A stretch of DNA of 64,000 nt from Microvelia longipes (lineage: Eukaryota > Arthropoda > Insecta > Hemiptera > Veliidae): contig JACMZG010001908.1 in the NCBI GenBank assembly GCA_018340805.1, positions 46,943,754-47,007,753 of the forward strand, given 5' to 3'. The position numbers and the translations under genes were made by a program. The stretch's first letter is position 1. Each line of letters opens with the position of its first letter. Shown here piece after piece: positions 12,722-22,983 of the stretch. Below the pieces are notes generated by a model. The model was not told the DNA's origin, made no database searches, and saw only the letters and a list, made by a program, of their open reading frames with translations.

Positions 12722-13166
12722 TACTAAAAAGGACAGAACTATAACTTTCTGATAAACACGGTCTCTGCTGAATAGGACAGAACTATAACTTTCTGATAAA
12801 CACGGTCTCTGCTGAAAAGGACAGAACTATAACTTTCTGATAAACACAGTCTTTGCTGAAAAGGACAGAACTATAACTTTCTGATAAACACGGTCTCTGC
12901 TGAAAAGGACAGAACTATAACTTTCTGATAAACTCGGTCTCTGCTGAAAAGGACAGAACTATAACTTTCTGATAAACACGGTCTTTGCTGAAAAGGACAG
13001 AACTATAACTTTCTGATAAACACGGTCTCTGCTGATATAACTTTCTGATGCTGAAAAACACTTCTCTCTGCTGAAAAGGACAGAACTATACTTTCTGATA
13101 AACACGGTCTCTGCTGAAAAGGACAGAACTATAACTTTCTGATAAACACGGTCTCTGCTGAAAAGT
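12722..13166. repeat. 44-bp minisatellite, about 10 units
   Basis: The unit runs from CTGAAAAGGACAGAAC through TATAACTTTCTGATAAAC to ACGGTCTCTG. Most units are almost identical, differing at one or two positions. One unit near 13033-13070 is rearranged and shortened. The array begins and ends abruptly in unique AT-rich DNA. The high identity implies recent expansion or homogenisation. Confidence 0.95.
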
Positions 13167-13756
13167 CCGAAAAAGTAACTTCCTTATCAACACATTCTCA
13201 ACCTTAGGGGTTTCGAACGAGAATTTTACTCTCTCACAGATTCCACCAGAAAGTTTATAAAATTTAAACTCTACCAAATTGAGCCTGTATACTTAACATC
13301 AAATGCTTATTTAGACTTTTTTAAATTGTAGGAATTTATAGTTTTATCAGTTTTCTTTGTAACATTAAAATAAATTAAAAATGAAATCACTAATTCCTAG
13401 TTCTACAGAAAGACAAAACGGATTTAATAACCAGAGATGCATGAAAACCAATTATATTCACTCTATTTGTTGATTTTTTAGTCTTCCCTTTCCACTCCGA
13501 AAAAACCCACAAAACATACCATTTGACAAGCGAATTGTAAAAGAAAAAAAAGAAAATTGATTTCCAAATCCTTTTAGTTCTTTCTGTTTATTGTTTTATC
13601 ACAGTGGTTTCTGAAGTTTAACATATTTGCTTTATCTTTTTGAGGAATAATTCTGACAATTTAGTATTCCACAAATATAAAAAAATATCATATAAACACA
13701 ATAATACCATAATAGAATGGTAATGGTATTAAATCAAAAATAACATTATTACATTA
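13167..13756. other. AT-rich spacer, nothing recognised
   Basis: This is unique AT-rich DNA between the minisatellite and the TA-flanked MITE. No supported feature was found. Confidence 0.45.
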
Positions 13757-13920
13757 CGACACACGGCTAAACTCAGATGACAGCGTGGGAAAATAGTTAA
13801 GAGGAACCAATAAGGTTGGCATGATTTGAAATTAAGGACGAAGTTTAACATCCAGGACTAACCTTATTGGCTCCTTCGTATTATTTTCCCGTGCTGTCAA
13901 CTGGTTTTAGCCGTGTGTCA
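13757..13920. mobile_element. TA-flanked MITE (Tc1/mariner-type candidate), 164 bp
   Basis: The ends are inverted repeats of the form GACACACGGCTAAA and TTTAGCCGTGTGTC. Pairing extends inward through TGACAGC, GGGAAAATA and CCAATAAGGTT. A TA dinucleotide flanks both ends (13755-13756 and 13921-13922), as expected for Tc1/mariner superfamily insertion. There is no coding capacity. Family assignment rests only on the TA duplication and size. Confidence 0.8.
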
Positions 13921-13998
13921 TACTATACCAACGGGTTTGGTGCTACCACTTAAGCATCATCCAGCGAGATTAGTGCCTAATATAGGTAACTGCTTGGT

Positions 13999-14082
13999 TA
14001 TTATTATATATATATATATAATATAATATATATATATATATTATATATATATAATATATATATATTATATATATATAACATA
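13999..14082. repeat. (TA)n microsatellite
   Basis: This is an imperfect TA tract with occasional TT or AA phase slips that form local palindromes. It directly abuts the partial repeat tail at 14088. Confidence 0.95.
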
Positions 14083-14087
14083 TAAGT

Positions 14088-14145
14088 CCGAGGACGAGTG
14101 AAGCGGGTTCAAAGTAGTATGACGAGCGTAGCGAATCTCTATAGT
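14088..14145 (+). repeat. Tail fragment of the 5S-like / GCGAAGC repeat group
   Basis: The fragment begins with ATAAGTCCGAGGACGAGTGA, closely matching 15861-15883 (TATAAGTCCGAGGACGAACG). It then carries a second GACGAGCGTAGCGAAT segment. Only the 3' tail is present; no 5S-like box was found upstream because a TA tract lies there. Confidence 0.65.
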
Positions 14146-14467
14146 AAGGAAAAGGTTCGAGGTTATCTATGCCAACTTGATTGAAGATTATAAATGTCTT
14201 ATCAGTTTTCAAAACGGGTAATAAAGATATCCCACAAATTTTTATTATAATAAATTTTCAAAAAAGTAACTGACAATTCAAACTTTTTAGGAAACTTAAC
14301 AGTAAAATTTTTATCCTCTGATATCAAATATTTTATTGCTAAAGAATATTTGGGACTACGAAAACTGAGTTCGCTTTATCTTATAAATTATTTGAGAAGT
14401 AAAAAACACGAAGATGATAGATGTAGGGCTTGACAGAGGTGTATTGCATTAGAGTAACATACAACAA

Positions 14468-14512
14468 GCACACACACACAGACACACATACACATACTCA
14501 CACACACTCAGT
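14468..14512. repeat. (CA)n-rich microsatellite
   Basis: This is an imperfect CA repeat with GACA and TACA interruptions, lying in AT-rich unique DNA. Confidence 0.85.
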
Positions 14513-14835
14513 ATCCATATCAAACGTCTTATATTCAACAAATTGATGTATCACACATCTAGGTAAAATTCTATCCTATATATTTTTATAACCCAAAAAA
14601 AATATTATAAATAGAAAATATATTTTCTCGTGATAAATAAAAGTATTTCGTTTTATACAAATAATAAGTAAGATAATATAAGCATAAAAAAAGAAAAAAT
14701 CATAAATAAATTAAGTTTAAGTTTCAATAGCGTTGTGTTGAGAGTTTCAATATCTCCAACAACTTAGTTTTTTATATCCCATCATATTATCATAATATTT
14801 GAAGTATTTACTTTTATATTTCTATCTTATAGTTT

Positions 14836-15500
14836 ATACTTTTCCTCATTTGTACCGTAGGTATATAGGAAAATTATTGTGTTTGCAAAAAAAAAATCCG
14901 AAACCGGGTTGAAACCAAAATTATCCGTGTCAGATGTTTTAAGGCCTCCTGAGTGGTTTTCTCTAAGTTGTCTGTCTGTATGCGTGTGCGTGTGTCTGTT
15001 ATCATATTGGCTCCCAGTGTATTTATGCTAGAGAGTTAAACTTGGTACAACAATCATTCCGTTGTTGTTCTATTCGGAAAGTATTGTTTTATGACGTCAT
15101 TAATCCGCAATAATGACAGCAAAAATTTTGAAAAAAAAAGATAACACACGGAAAAATGATTAAATCTGATTGAAATTCTGCACGCATGTAGTCATGTATC
15201 TGACATATGTGCTAAGTTTCATCTAATTATCAGCATTAGTTCAATTTTATGAGAACTTGTGTACTTATTATCTTTTAAAAAAATTAAAAAATCAGAAAAT
15301 GATTTAATTGAAAATATATAACTTTACATAATAAATATGTACACTGCGTTTAGTTTTAATTCGACGAGTATCCATAATTTTTGTTGGATCATTTTCAAGG
15401 AGCATTGATCGTGGTCAGTGCTGTATGGGTGACCACTCAGAATGAAACGGGTGCATTTACTATCTGAGGACGAGCGAAAATGATTGACATTAGCTGCCAT
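14836..15500 (+). repeat. Dispersed repeat family A, copy 2 (5S-like SINE candidate)
   Basis: This is the inverted counterpart of 2596-3467. It has the same order of landmarks, from TTTTCCTCATTTGTACC at 14838 through a GT-rich stretch at 14980-15000 and ATTATCAGCATTAG at 15224. It then reaches TTTTTGTTGGATCATTTT at 15378 and a 5S-C-box-like GTATGGGTGACCACTC near 15422, and ends at TGAGGACGAGCGAAAATG. Only one tail unit is present here, whereas copy 1 has four. Divergence between copies is moderate, so they are old insertions. Confidence 0.7.
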
Positions 15501-15796
15501 TATTGACTCAAAGAATTGTTGCGATAAACGCAAAATTTGACCGCAAAAAAAGCATTAAGACCGAACAATATATTATGTTTTACCATATTATCAGCATTCA
15601 TTTAATTTGTATCGAATGACACACCTGCTTTAAAATATAAAATAAAATAAAAACCGATCATAATTCAAATGAGATCAAATTCGGTACAAGTGTATCAAAT
15701 CATGTAATGAGTAAGTATACTAAATTAAACCTTTCATTAGTATACTAATTAAACTGCGGCTATTATACTTTCGTTTGTTTTTATTACATTACAAAT

Positions 15797-15985
15797 ATTA
15801 AGCCACATTAAACGAGGTTAGTACCAGGATGGGTGACCGCTGGGAAGAGAACTTACGTCTATAAGTCCGAGGACGAACGAAGCAAATCGTCCAAAGACGT
15901 ATTAAAGTTTAAAATTTGTGATTTTTCTATTCTGAGGGAGAAAGAAGCGAGTCCGAAGCAGTGAGGACGGGCGTAGTAAATTTAA
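15797..15985 (+). mobile_element. 5S rRNA-derived SINE (SINE3-like) fragment
   Basis: Positions 15797-15850 closely follow the internal promoter part of metazoan 5S rRNA: ATTAAGC (box A region), then GAGGTTAGTACC, then GGATGGGTGACCGC and TGGGAA (box C). A tail follows with TATAAGTCCGAGGACGAACG at 15861-15880, and a second degenerate GAAGCGAGTCCGAAG and GAGGACGGGCGTAGTAAA at 15935-15985. The order, a 5S promoter followed by an unrelated tail, is the architecture of SINE3 elements. The 5' third of 5S rRNA is not recognisable, so this is not a functional 5S gene. Confidence 0.75.
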
Positions 15986-15989
15986 TATT

Positions 15990-17035
15990 GTGTGAAAAAG
16001 TTCTCAGGTAACCCGTAACCTATTTTTTTCTTTTTGGTTGACCTGTAATTTCCGGAATCTTTTCTTTTCTTTTAAGGTGCTGAAGCTAAGGAAGAATAAG
16101 AAGATTAAGTAAGAAAAGATTAGCATTATAAGAATGTTTTTCTTTACAGAGGTAAGTAAGGAAAATATTATTATCCCTATTGAAAAATGTTCACCATATT
16201 TTACAGGAAAATGATAAAATATAATAAACAACGTCTACCTTATTTATAAATACAGATTATTCAAACGATTTGTTTAAAAATGGTTTTAAGGAAGTAAGTT
16301 CATTATTAAAACCATTGCAGTTGAAATAAAATTCACAAAATAAAATCACATTTTTTCTCCTATTACATTTCGAATTTTAAAACTCTACTAATCTACTGCC
16401 CCCGCCAAGTGTAGCAGTCACTGGTTTTCCATCCATCTATCCAAATGTATCTTAGGGATAATTTTATTCCTATGTTACGTTTTATTAGTTAATTATCAAA
16501 TTAATAATTGTTTCATTCTAAAAAGCAATCATAAAAAGCCTTAATAGTTTCTCTTTGTAACGCAGTGCTCACAGAATGATATAATAAATATGATTGTTTA
16601 GTTTAAAATACCCACAACTTGCAATTTACCAATGGAACCAGGCGTGCTTACTAGGGTGCCAATTAAGTGTGGGAGGCTAATAAGACTTGGCATGAAATAA
16701 GACCTTAATTCGTAATCTTTATTAAACTCCAAGTTTTTATCAGCTTCGCTCATTTTATTGACATTATTTAATAATTATCAATTTAGTCTGTGAATGGGCC
16801 AGTAACTCCTACTAATTTTAGTTTTTAAGTCCTCAACTAGATAGAGCTAGTAGTCAACAGTTCATGCTTGAAATTTGAGATTAAAATTAACATACGTCTT
16901 TAATATTACATATTAGTTTATTTATTATTGCATACTACACCGTATTCATCTTTAATGTTACATATATCTATACTATACCATACTATACTATACTATACCA
17001 AAAAACTAGATAAAATAGAAAAAAAAATATGTTAG
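15990..17035. other. AT-rich DNA, nothing firmly recognised
   Basis: Short frames only. A run of TATAC(C/T)A repeats lies at 16968-17000. A segment at 16815-16885 shows weak similarity to 28877-28950 (AACTAG....GCTAGT.GTCAA), possibly an old dispersed repeat. Confidence 0.4.
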
Positions 17036-17971
17036 TAGATTTAGCGAAGAAGAAGTTAAAAAACTTTTTAATAAGTTAAAGAACAAAAATAGTTATAATT
17101 TATTTTTTTAACAATAAAATTGTTGAAGCTTCGTCAGGATTTTTAATTAATCCCGTGACTGCTCTTATCAATCAAAAGTTTGAAGAGAGATATTTTTCAG
17201 ACACTTTAAAACTTGCAAAAGTTTTTTGTCCTTTATTTATAGACAAGAGAGACAGATTGAATATGGGTAATAATAGGCCATCAGATTCTCTTCCTGTTGT
17301 ATTTAAACTCTTCGAGAGAGTTATTGATGAAAGATTGTCTATAATGTTTTAATAGAAATTTAAGTTTGTGAGCAATACTAAGTTTAATTTTATAAGGAAA
17401 AAAACTTCAATGGGTGCTGTGTACAGAAGGGCTACCTAACCGACTTAATGACGACATGGACAGAATGCTAACGGCTGCAATTATATTAGTAGACATGTCC
17501 GAGGCATTTTAATTAGTAAACTGTGATATCCTCATGAGAAAAATTTATAGCATGGGCTCAAAAGACTACATATTAGGTTATTAAATCTTATTTAACGGAC
17601 AAATCTCAATGTACAGTAATAACTAGGAAAAATCAAAATTACAAGTCCTCTATTTTAACAAGGACCTTGTTAAAATACTTGTGTCTCAAGGATCAATTTT
17701 GGGACCACTTTTATTTAGTATATACATTAATGACCTAACAACTTTTTTAAATGACGCGACTGACAGAATACTTTATGCTGACGACATAACTCTCGTAATA
17801 ACCGATAAAGGCAGTAAACAATTATTGGATGGATGTAATAAAATGGGTACTATATTTGCTAAATGGGTTGACTTGAACAAACTGAGACTCAACGGAGTCA
17901 AGACTCAGAACCTAATTTCTATACATCTTGAGAATGAGCGTGAATGGAGTTCATCATTAATAATTAAATGA
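17036..17971 (+). pseudogene. Non-LTR retrotransposon (LINE) reverse transcriptase, decayed
   Basis: Conserved reverse-transcriptase blocks appear in order on the plus strand. FSEEEVKKLFNKLKNKNS (from about 17040) is the region upstream of the RT core. LKLAKVFCPLFIDKRDR with NNRPSDSLPVVFKLFERV (17155-17350) corresponds to the family KxGD..NYRPISLLP...K.FE block. KKTSMGAVYRR (about 17400) corresponds to the STEDAV block. VDMSEAF (about 17490) is the F/LDMSKAFD block with the final Asp lost. QGSILGPLLFSIYINDL and YADDITLV (17681-17830) carry the catalytic YADD box. Frames change at the T-run 17102-17109 and several stops interrupt, including one after 17349. The block style fits the Jockey/CR1-like LINE groups. 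Endonuclease and 3' UTR are not seen; a palindromic element begins exactly where the RT similarity ends. Confidence 0.9.
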
Positions 17972-18277
17972 AAAGTCTCTCCACAAAATAAAAAACTTTA
18001 TTGGCAAAGCGCTTTCAACCTAGCTAGAGGCCATCATCAGTGCAAAGCCGTTGAAGAAATAAAAGGAAGACGAGTGAGTCTATGATTTAGCTTTAGATAT
18101 TAGATTCATACCCTCTCTGAATCTCTATCTGAATCTAATATCTAAAGCTAAATCATAGACTCACTCGTCTTCCTTTTATTTATTCACGATTTTGCACTGA
18201 TGATGGCTCTAGCTAGGTTGAAGCGCTTTGCCAATAAAGTTTTTTATTTTGTGGAGAGACTTTTCATTTAATTATTT
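17959..18277. mobile_element. Palindromic foldback element, 319 bp
   Basis: The two arms are almost perfect complements from AATAATTAAATGAAAAG at 17959 to CTTTTCATTTAATTATT at 18277, meeting near 18115 with almost no loop. Inner landmarks are CTCCACAAAATAAAAAAC, TTGGCAAAGCGCTTTCAACC, GCCATCATCAGTGC and a GACGAGTGAGTCTATGATT block. A single-ended relative lies at 24541-24640. It interrupts or abuts the LINE pseudogene. Both arms carry the CUGAUGA...GAAA motif discussed in the findings. Confidence 0.92.
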
Positions 18278-18960
18278 AATTTCTATAATTTCAAAATAGA
18301 GCACATAATACGATTTTAAATAAGAGCGGCGAATAAAAACTATTAGGATTAAAAACATTAGTCGGGAAAGTCCTATTTAATGCTTGAACAAATACCCTAA
18401 ACCTTGCTACTTCATTTTAATTCAGTTCAAAAGTACTTAAATGATAAAGAAATAGTGGATGTTTTTATGAGTTATTTCTTTCATAACTGCATGGGGTTGA
18501 GGTTTAGTGAAGTTGTTCTAAAGATGAACAAACTGTTCCAATATGAACATACTGTCACAGTACAAGTGGTTTTTAAATTTCTCGGTCAAAAAAGAGATTT
18601 TTCACAAAATGTTTTGTGTCAATCGATAAAACTATAATTTATGCTACATTTTATATTTTTTAACCACTTACATAAATTCCCCTTTACGGAAATTCATCTC
18701 CAACCTTCCCCCACCTTAACCCCTAACCTCAAAACCTCATTTTTCTTTTGGAATTCGCATAAAGCTAATTTGCCAGTCTTGTGCTGTATATTTTGTTTAG
18801 GCAATCCTCACTTCTAGCGTGGAACTGAATAAAAAAACTTTTCATTAAAATTAATTTTTCTGCTTGGTGATATTAAGGACTATAAACTAAATATCTGCAA
18901 CAGCAACGCTCATTATAAAAACAAATAAATGAAAAATGTGTTACTAAAAGAAACATTTTC
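18278..18960. other. Sequence downstream of the palindrome, no gene assigned
   Basis: A 77-codon plus-strand frame at 18404-18637 has no recognisable domain. It could be remnant 3' sequence of the LINE, split off by the palindrome, but no motif supports this. Confidence 0.35.
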
Positions 18961-18966
18961 TTTTAA

Positions 18967-19115
18967 ATATTTATAATATATAATATTATAATATTTATAA
19001 AATATTTATAATATTTTATAATATTATAAAATTTATTATAATTATAATAATTAATATTATAATTTTTTTTTATAATATTATAAATATTTATAATATTTAT
19101 ATATTTATATATGAA
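18967..19115. repeat. ATAATATTTATAAT-rich low-complexity tract
   Basis: This A/T-only region is built from TATAATATTTATAA-like blocks with many local palindromes. No other feature is present. Confidence 0.85.
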
Positions 19116-19382
19116 AAATAATATTTTTTTTTTTGGTTTGAGAAACAAGATCTTTTTGACTAAGAAAACACATTTTCTTTTTGATAAAAATTATGGGCGT
19201 TTTTCTTCAACAAGCACACTTTTTCTCGCTTTTTACAGGAGGAAGAAAATATAAGATATGATTTTTATTAGTTGGAACACCTAGATCCTGTCTCAAGGAC
19301 ACCTCGATAATTGGCCGTCATTTTTGTATTTTCTTTTAAAAATTATTTCAGACAAATGACAATAACAAAAGACTAGTAAAAT

Positions 19383-19500
19383 TAAAGAAAAACAATTGCT
19401 GAAAATTTATAAGGAAAGAAAAACAATTGCTGAAAATTTATAAGGAAAGAAAAACATTATTTATAAGAAAGAAAACAATTACTGAAATTTATAAGGAATT
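19383..19500. repeat. 32-bp tandem repeat, about 4 units
   Basis: Units of the form GGAAAGAAAAACAATTGC then TGAAAATTTATAA repeat at about 32-bp spacing (anchors 19392 and 19424). A shortened unit lies at 19456 and a variant at 19484. Confidence 0.85.
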
Positions 19501-20086
19501 AAATTTAATGGATATAAGAATACAATAAAAAAAGAAACTACTAAGTTCTAATTTATAAAAATGCAGAGGTATGAAAGTTGGAGCAATAGAGTTTAAAAAG
19601 GAATTAAGAAGAACCCTAAATATGCACCGTGGGCAATTAAAATAATAATGTTTTGGCGAATAGAGAATGAGATAAGCGTCATGGAGGAAGTCGAACTTTG
19701 GACCATGACCAAAATCCGTTCAATGGCACCTAACCACGAAAATAAGTTTGGCAAAATGTACGTATTTCTAGACAAATATGGTAAACACGATATTCCTCGA
19801 ACGGAAAATATATATTCATCTAATTTAGTACAAAAACACCGTTTGAAAAACTTACAAAATAGTCCGATTGAACTAAAACTGGTCTCGATCATTTTAGCAT
19901 GCCTTCTACTTTAATATGCAATACATTGTCATTTCAAGTTTCGAAGTTTGATTTGTCCATTCTTGTCCTATGTGACTGGGATAGTAACCTAACAAGGGCG
20001 GAATAAGAAGTAGAGGCCCTTGCATACTACCTTCCTACCACCTAAGACGGTAGTGTTAAAATGTATACACACAGTAGTGTGTAAAT
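19501..20086. other. Overlapping unassigned open frames
   Basis: Two opposing frames overlap here (88 codons on plus at 19648-19914; 99 codons on minus at 19593-19892). Their translations show no known motif, and at most one could be real. No splice, promoter or repeat signature was found to support either. Confidence 0.3.
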
Positions 20087-21020
20087 TTAAATAAAAATAT
20101 GTATCATTAATAAATAAATAAAAGTTTTATTTGCTCAAATACAAATAAAAGTACAATAAATAGGCATATTAATGTCAATTTATTGTATTAATTTTTGACC
20201 AGCATTACCCTTCAAATTTTGTTTTGTTGGAATCTAATATAAACCTGAGATCGAGAGAAGTGAGACCAAAGATATACTATTTTAGCTTTGATATAGCTAT
20301 TTTTATATTGACTTCCTTAGGTGCATTGAAGTGATACTATGGCTATGAATTTCTAGACCTTCTTTAATCCTATTATTTCAAATAAATAAATCAAAAATAG
20401 ATAAATAGATAATTTATTTTTATTAAATAAATATAAATACATAAATAATCACAGTAAGCGATAGTAAAAACTACACGTACACATTTTATATTAAAAATCT
20501 AAAAAATAAATTTTAAGTACACTTACTTGACAATTTAACATATTTTGTTTTGCCACTCATTATTTTAAGGAAATTTACTATTTATTTGTTGTATTATAAT
20601 TTCATATTGAGTATATATAAATTTAGAATTTTTTTATCTTGAGTTCGTCAGTTTTATTATTTGAAGTTAAGTGATGGTAAAAATATGGTTTGAAGAAAGG
20701 AGGTTATGGGGAGTGTAATCATCAAAGTGGTTTCGACACTTGTGCCTAACAAGCTGTCCCGGCGCCTCCACCGCCCCTCTGCCTGGCGCCGCCTCCATAA
20801 CATATTTATATTCACTATCTTTACTCTATTTTCGTCATTAGTAAAACATCTCAAGAGAGCTTTAAACAAATATGATTTTGGAAAAATATTTATATTATTA
20901 GTATTAGTATTATACTAATTAGTGTCTATAAAAAATGTAAATGAAAATATTTATCATAAGCAAATAAATAAAAGTTTTATCTGCTTAAATACTAATAAAA
21001 GTACAAAGGCATATCGTCAA
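20087..21020. repeat. Pair of ~80-bp direct repeats flanking 770 bp
   Basis: The segments 20087-20170 and 20938-21015 match in the same orientation: AAATAAATAAAAGTTTTAT, then TGCT.AAATAC.AATAAAAG, then TACAA...AGGCATAT. The region between is AT-rich except for a GC-rich patch at 20748-20803. No gag/pol similarity is present, so these are not supported as LTRs. Confidence 0.65.
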
Positions 21021-21429
21021 AAATCCAAAAATTAGAAATTACTCTAACATGATTTTTTTAAAGAAGTACTAATTAATACTATAAAGGGATGCTTTGTCAA
21101 GGCTTTTTACGACTTTTATGAAATGATCTATTGGCTGCTATTGATTTTTTATGAGTTTAACCCCCAATACACTATGACCCACTTCTGACTTCTTAAGTCT
21201 ATGAGTTGGTATTATAAGTACATTTTTAATTCATTGTATTTAGGATTTAAAAAGGAACAGATATTAGAGAAACTTAACACTAAGTTAGAATAGAAGCCAA
21301 CTTATCAAGTTTCTGGAATAAAACAAACTCTCTATTTTGCCTCAAACAACTATATCTATAAATAAGTGTAGAAATATGATGCTACTGAGGTTTGCAGAGA
21401 GTGAAAATTTAGAACTTGGTATCATATCA
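21021..21429. other. AT-rich spacer, nothing recognised
   Basis: No feature is supported in this spacer upstream of SINE copy 2. Confidence 0.4.
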
Positions 21430-21435
21430 AAAAAA

Positions 21436-21665
21436 AATAAATAAAATGCCCGTTTTAGGGCCTTTCGGCCCATCAGGGTATTCACCCTGCGGGAACAACC
21501 TCAGGTGGGTTGCATCTACTAAACTCTAAGAAATTATTAAAGTTGGCGAAATCATTTTAATACAAATACTATACATAAAATCTTAGAGCATAGCCCGGGC
21601 TGCGAACCCCGGACCTCCGGTGCCGAAATCGAACGCCTTTACGATCACGGCCACGGCGGCAGACC
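21436..21665 (-). mobile_element. tRNA-derived SINE, copy 2
   Basis: This is the same family and orientation as 12271-12509, with an A-box-like CCGTGGCCGTGATCGTAAAG near 21660 (minus strand) and B box GGGGTTCGCAGCCCG near 21600. It has the same body and ends in a short TTTAT-rich tail at about 21440. Differences from copy 1 are scattered single substitutions. A clear target-site duplication was not found here. Confidence 0.9.
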
Positions 21666-22529
21666 ATTGAGTTATATTACTAGAGGAGGCATACCCTATC
21701 TCAATACATTGATAGTTTTAATCATTTTTTTAGGACCCTCAGGAGATCTATGTAAGCACATAATGTAATTTTTTATTTTAAGTAAATACCTTATCAATTT
21801 TAAACAACAAAAAAATTATTTAATCATAAATAATTCATGCAAAATGAATACATTCACTCAACAGTCGGGACCTTAACAGCTGCTTCTCAGGTGAAATTTA
21901 ATGAACAGCAATTAGCCACTTATTTGATACTTGAAAAATCGAACCTCAGCAGAGATTAGCTTAAGTATTCGACTTAACACGTCATTAGGACGACTTATTG
22001 CCAACCTTAAACAAATTATGTTTGAGGAAGCTATCTTGCTCCTTAGTAAATTTAGACTGAATTATTTAGACTTAAACTAAAAGAGAGTATAATAAATACT
22101 TCTACGTACCTTAAAGCATACAAAAAGAGAGAACGGAAGGGTACAGACGACGAGTACCCAGGACAACCCCGTCAGAATACTACCGCAGATCCCCGAGTCA
22201 CCCGTGTCCGCGTCATCAGCTGTAACAAACAAATAATCATATTTAGACATAAATACATTGTGAGGTATAGACTAACAGTCATACTGTTACTCCTGAATAC
22301 ATTGTTAGATTTGGATGGAAATCATATTTTAACAGTAAAACAAAAGACCCTCGGCCTCTTTGTAATGTCGGCGCTGAGTGCCGGTTCCCCGCCCCCTCTT
22401 CTTCCTGTGGCCGCTTTGCGACCACATGGTTGTTGTACTTTATCAGTTGGTCACATTTCTGGTTTATATAAGTGCCGCACTGTCACGATATGAACAAGTT
22501 TTCAAATGTATTAGTCAAAAATCTTGATT
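21666..22529. other. Mostly AT-rich, two unexplained GC-rich patches
   Basis: GC-richer patches at 22135-22220 and 22350-22425 stand out against the background. A 77-codon plus-strand frame (22260-22493) covers the second patch, but its translation shows no domain. These could be old exons or repeat fragments; no evidence decides. Confidence 0.35.
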
Positions 22530-22800
22530 TATGAAACAAACGTGAGGTCTGACATTTCAGAAGATTGGGACGGAGATTGTGTGTTTGATTGTACGTGTCG
22601 CGATAACTGCCGTAAAAATGGACCGATATTGATAAGATTTTGTATACGTATAGAATTAATATGTGTCAGAGCTATATAGTTTTTGGTATTATTTCGAAAA
22701 ATATTTTCAAAATGGCAGCCAATATGGCAAACGAGAAAGCGTTCGAAAGTATAGTGTCACATAGAACGTGTTAATACACAAAAAATCTCGTACAGACATA
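22530..22800 (-). repeat. Dispersed repeat family B, copy 1
   Basis: This is the inverted counterpart of 60897-61113 plus 61240-61305. Shared blocks on the minus strand are CCATATTGGCTGCCATTTTG, ACCAAAAACTATATAGCTCT, TTTTTACGGCAGTTATCGCG, then CCGTCCCAATCTTCTGAAAT and ACGTTTGTTTCAT. The copy abuts (CA)n and (TA)n arrays, as do the copies near 61 kb. Confidence 0.8.
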
Positions 22801-22849
22801 CACACACAAACATACACCCCTACACACACACACACACAAATATATATAT

Positions 22850-22930
<81 letters not shown>

Positions 22931-22983
22931 GTATATATATTATTATATATATATATATAATATATATATATATTATATATATC
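22801..22983. repeat. (CA)n and (TA)n microsatellite
   Basis: A CA-rich stretch (22800-22840) runs directly into a TA array of about 140 bp with a few phase slips. Frames read across it are artefacts of the repeat. Confidence 0.95.

Noticed and set aside
15797..15850. Functional 5S rRNA gene
   Set aside because: Only the internal promoter region matches; the 5' third and the terminal stem are absent and a SINE-type tail follows.
19593..19914. Opposing 88- and 99-codon open frames as genes
   Set aside because: Neither has a recognisable motif or supporting signals, and both cannot easily be real.
20087..21015. LTR retrotransposon bounded by direct repeats
   Set aside because: The repeats lack TG...CA ends, a primer-binding site or purine tract, and no gag or pol similarity lies between them.
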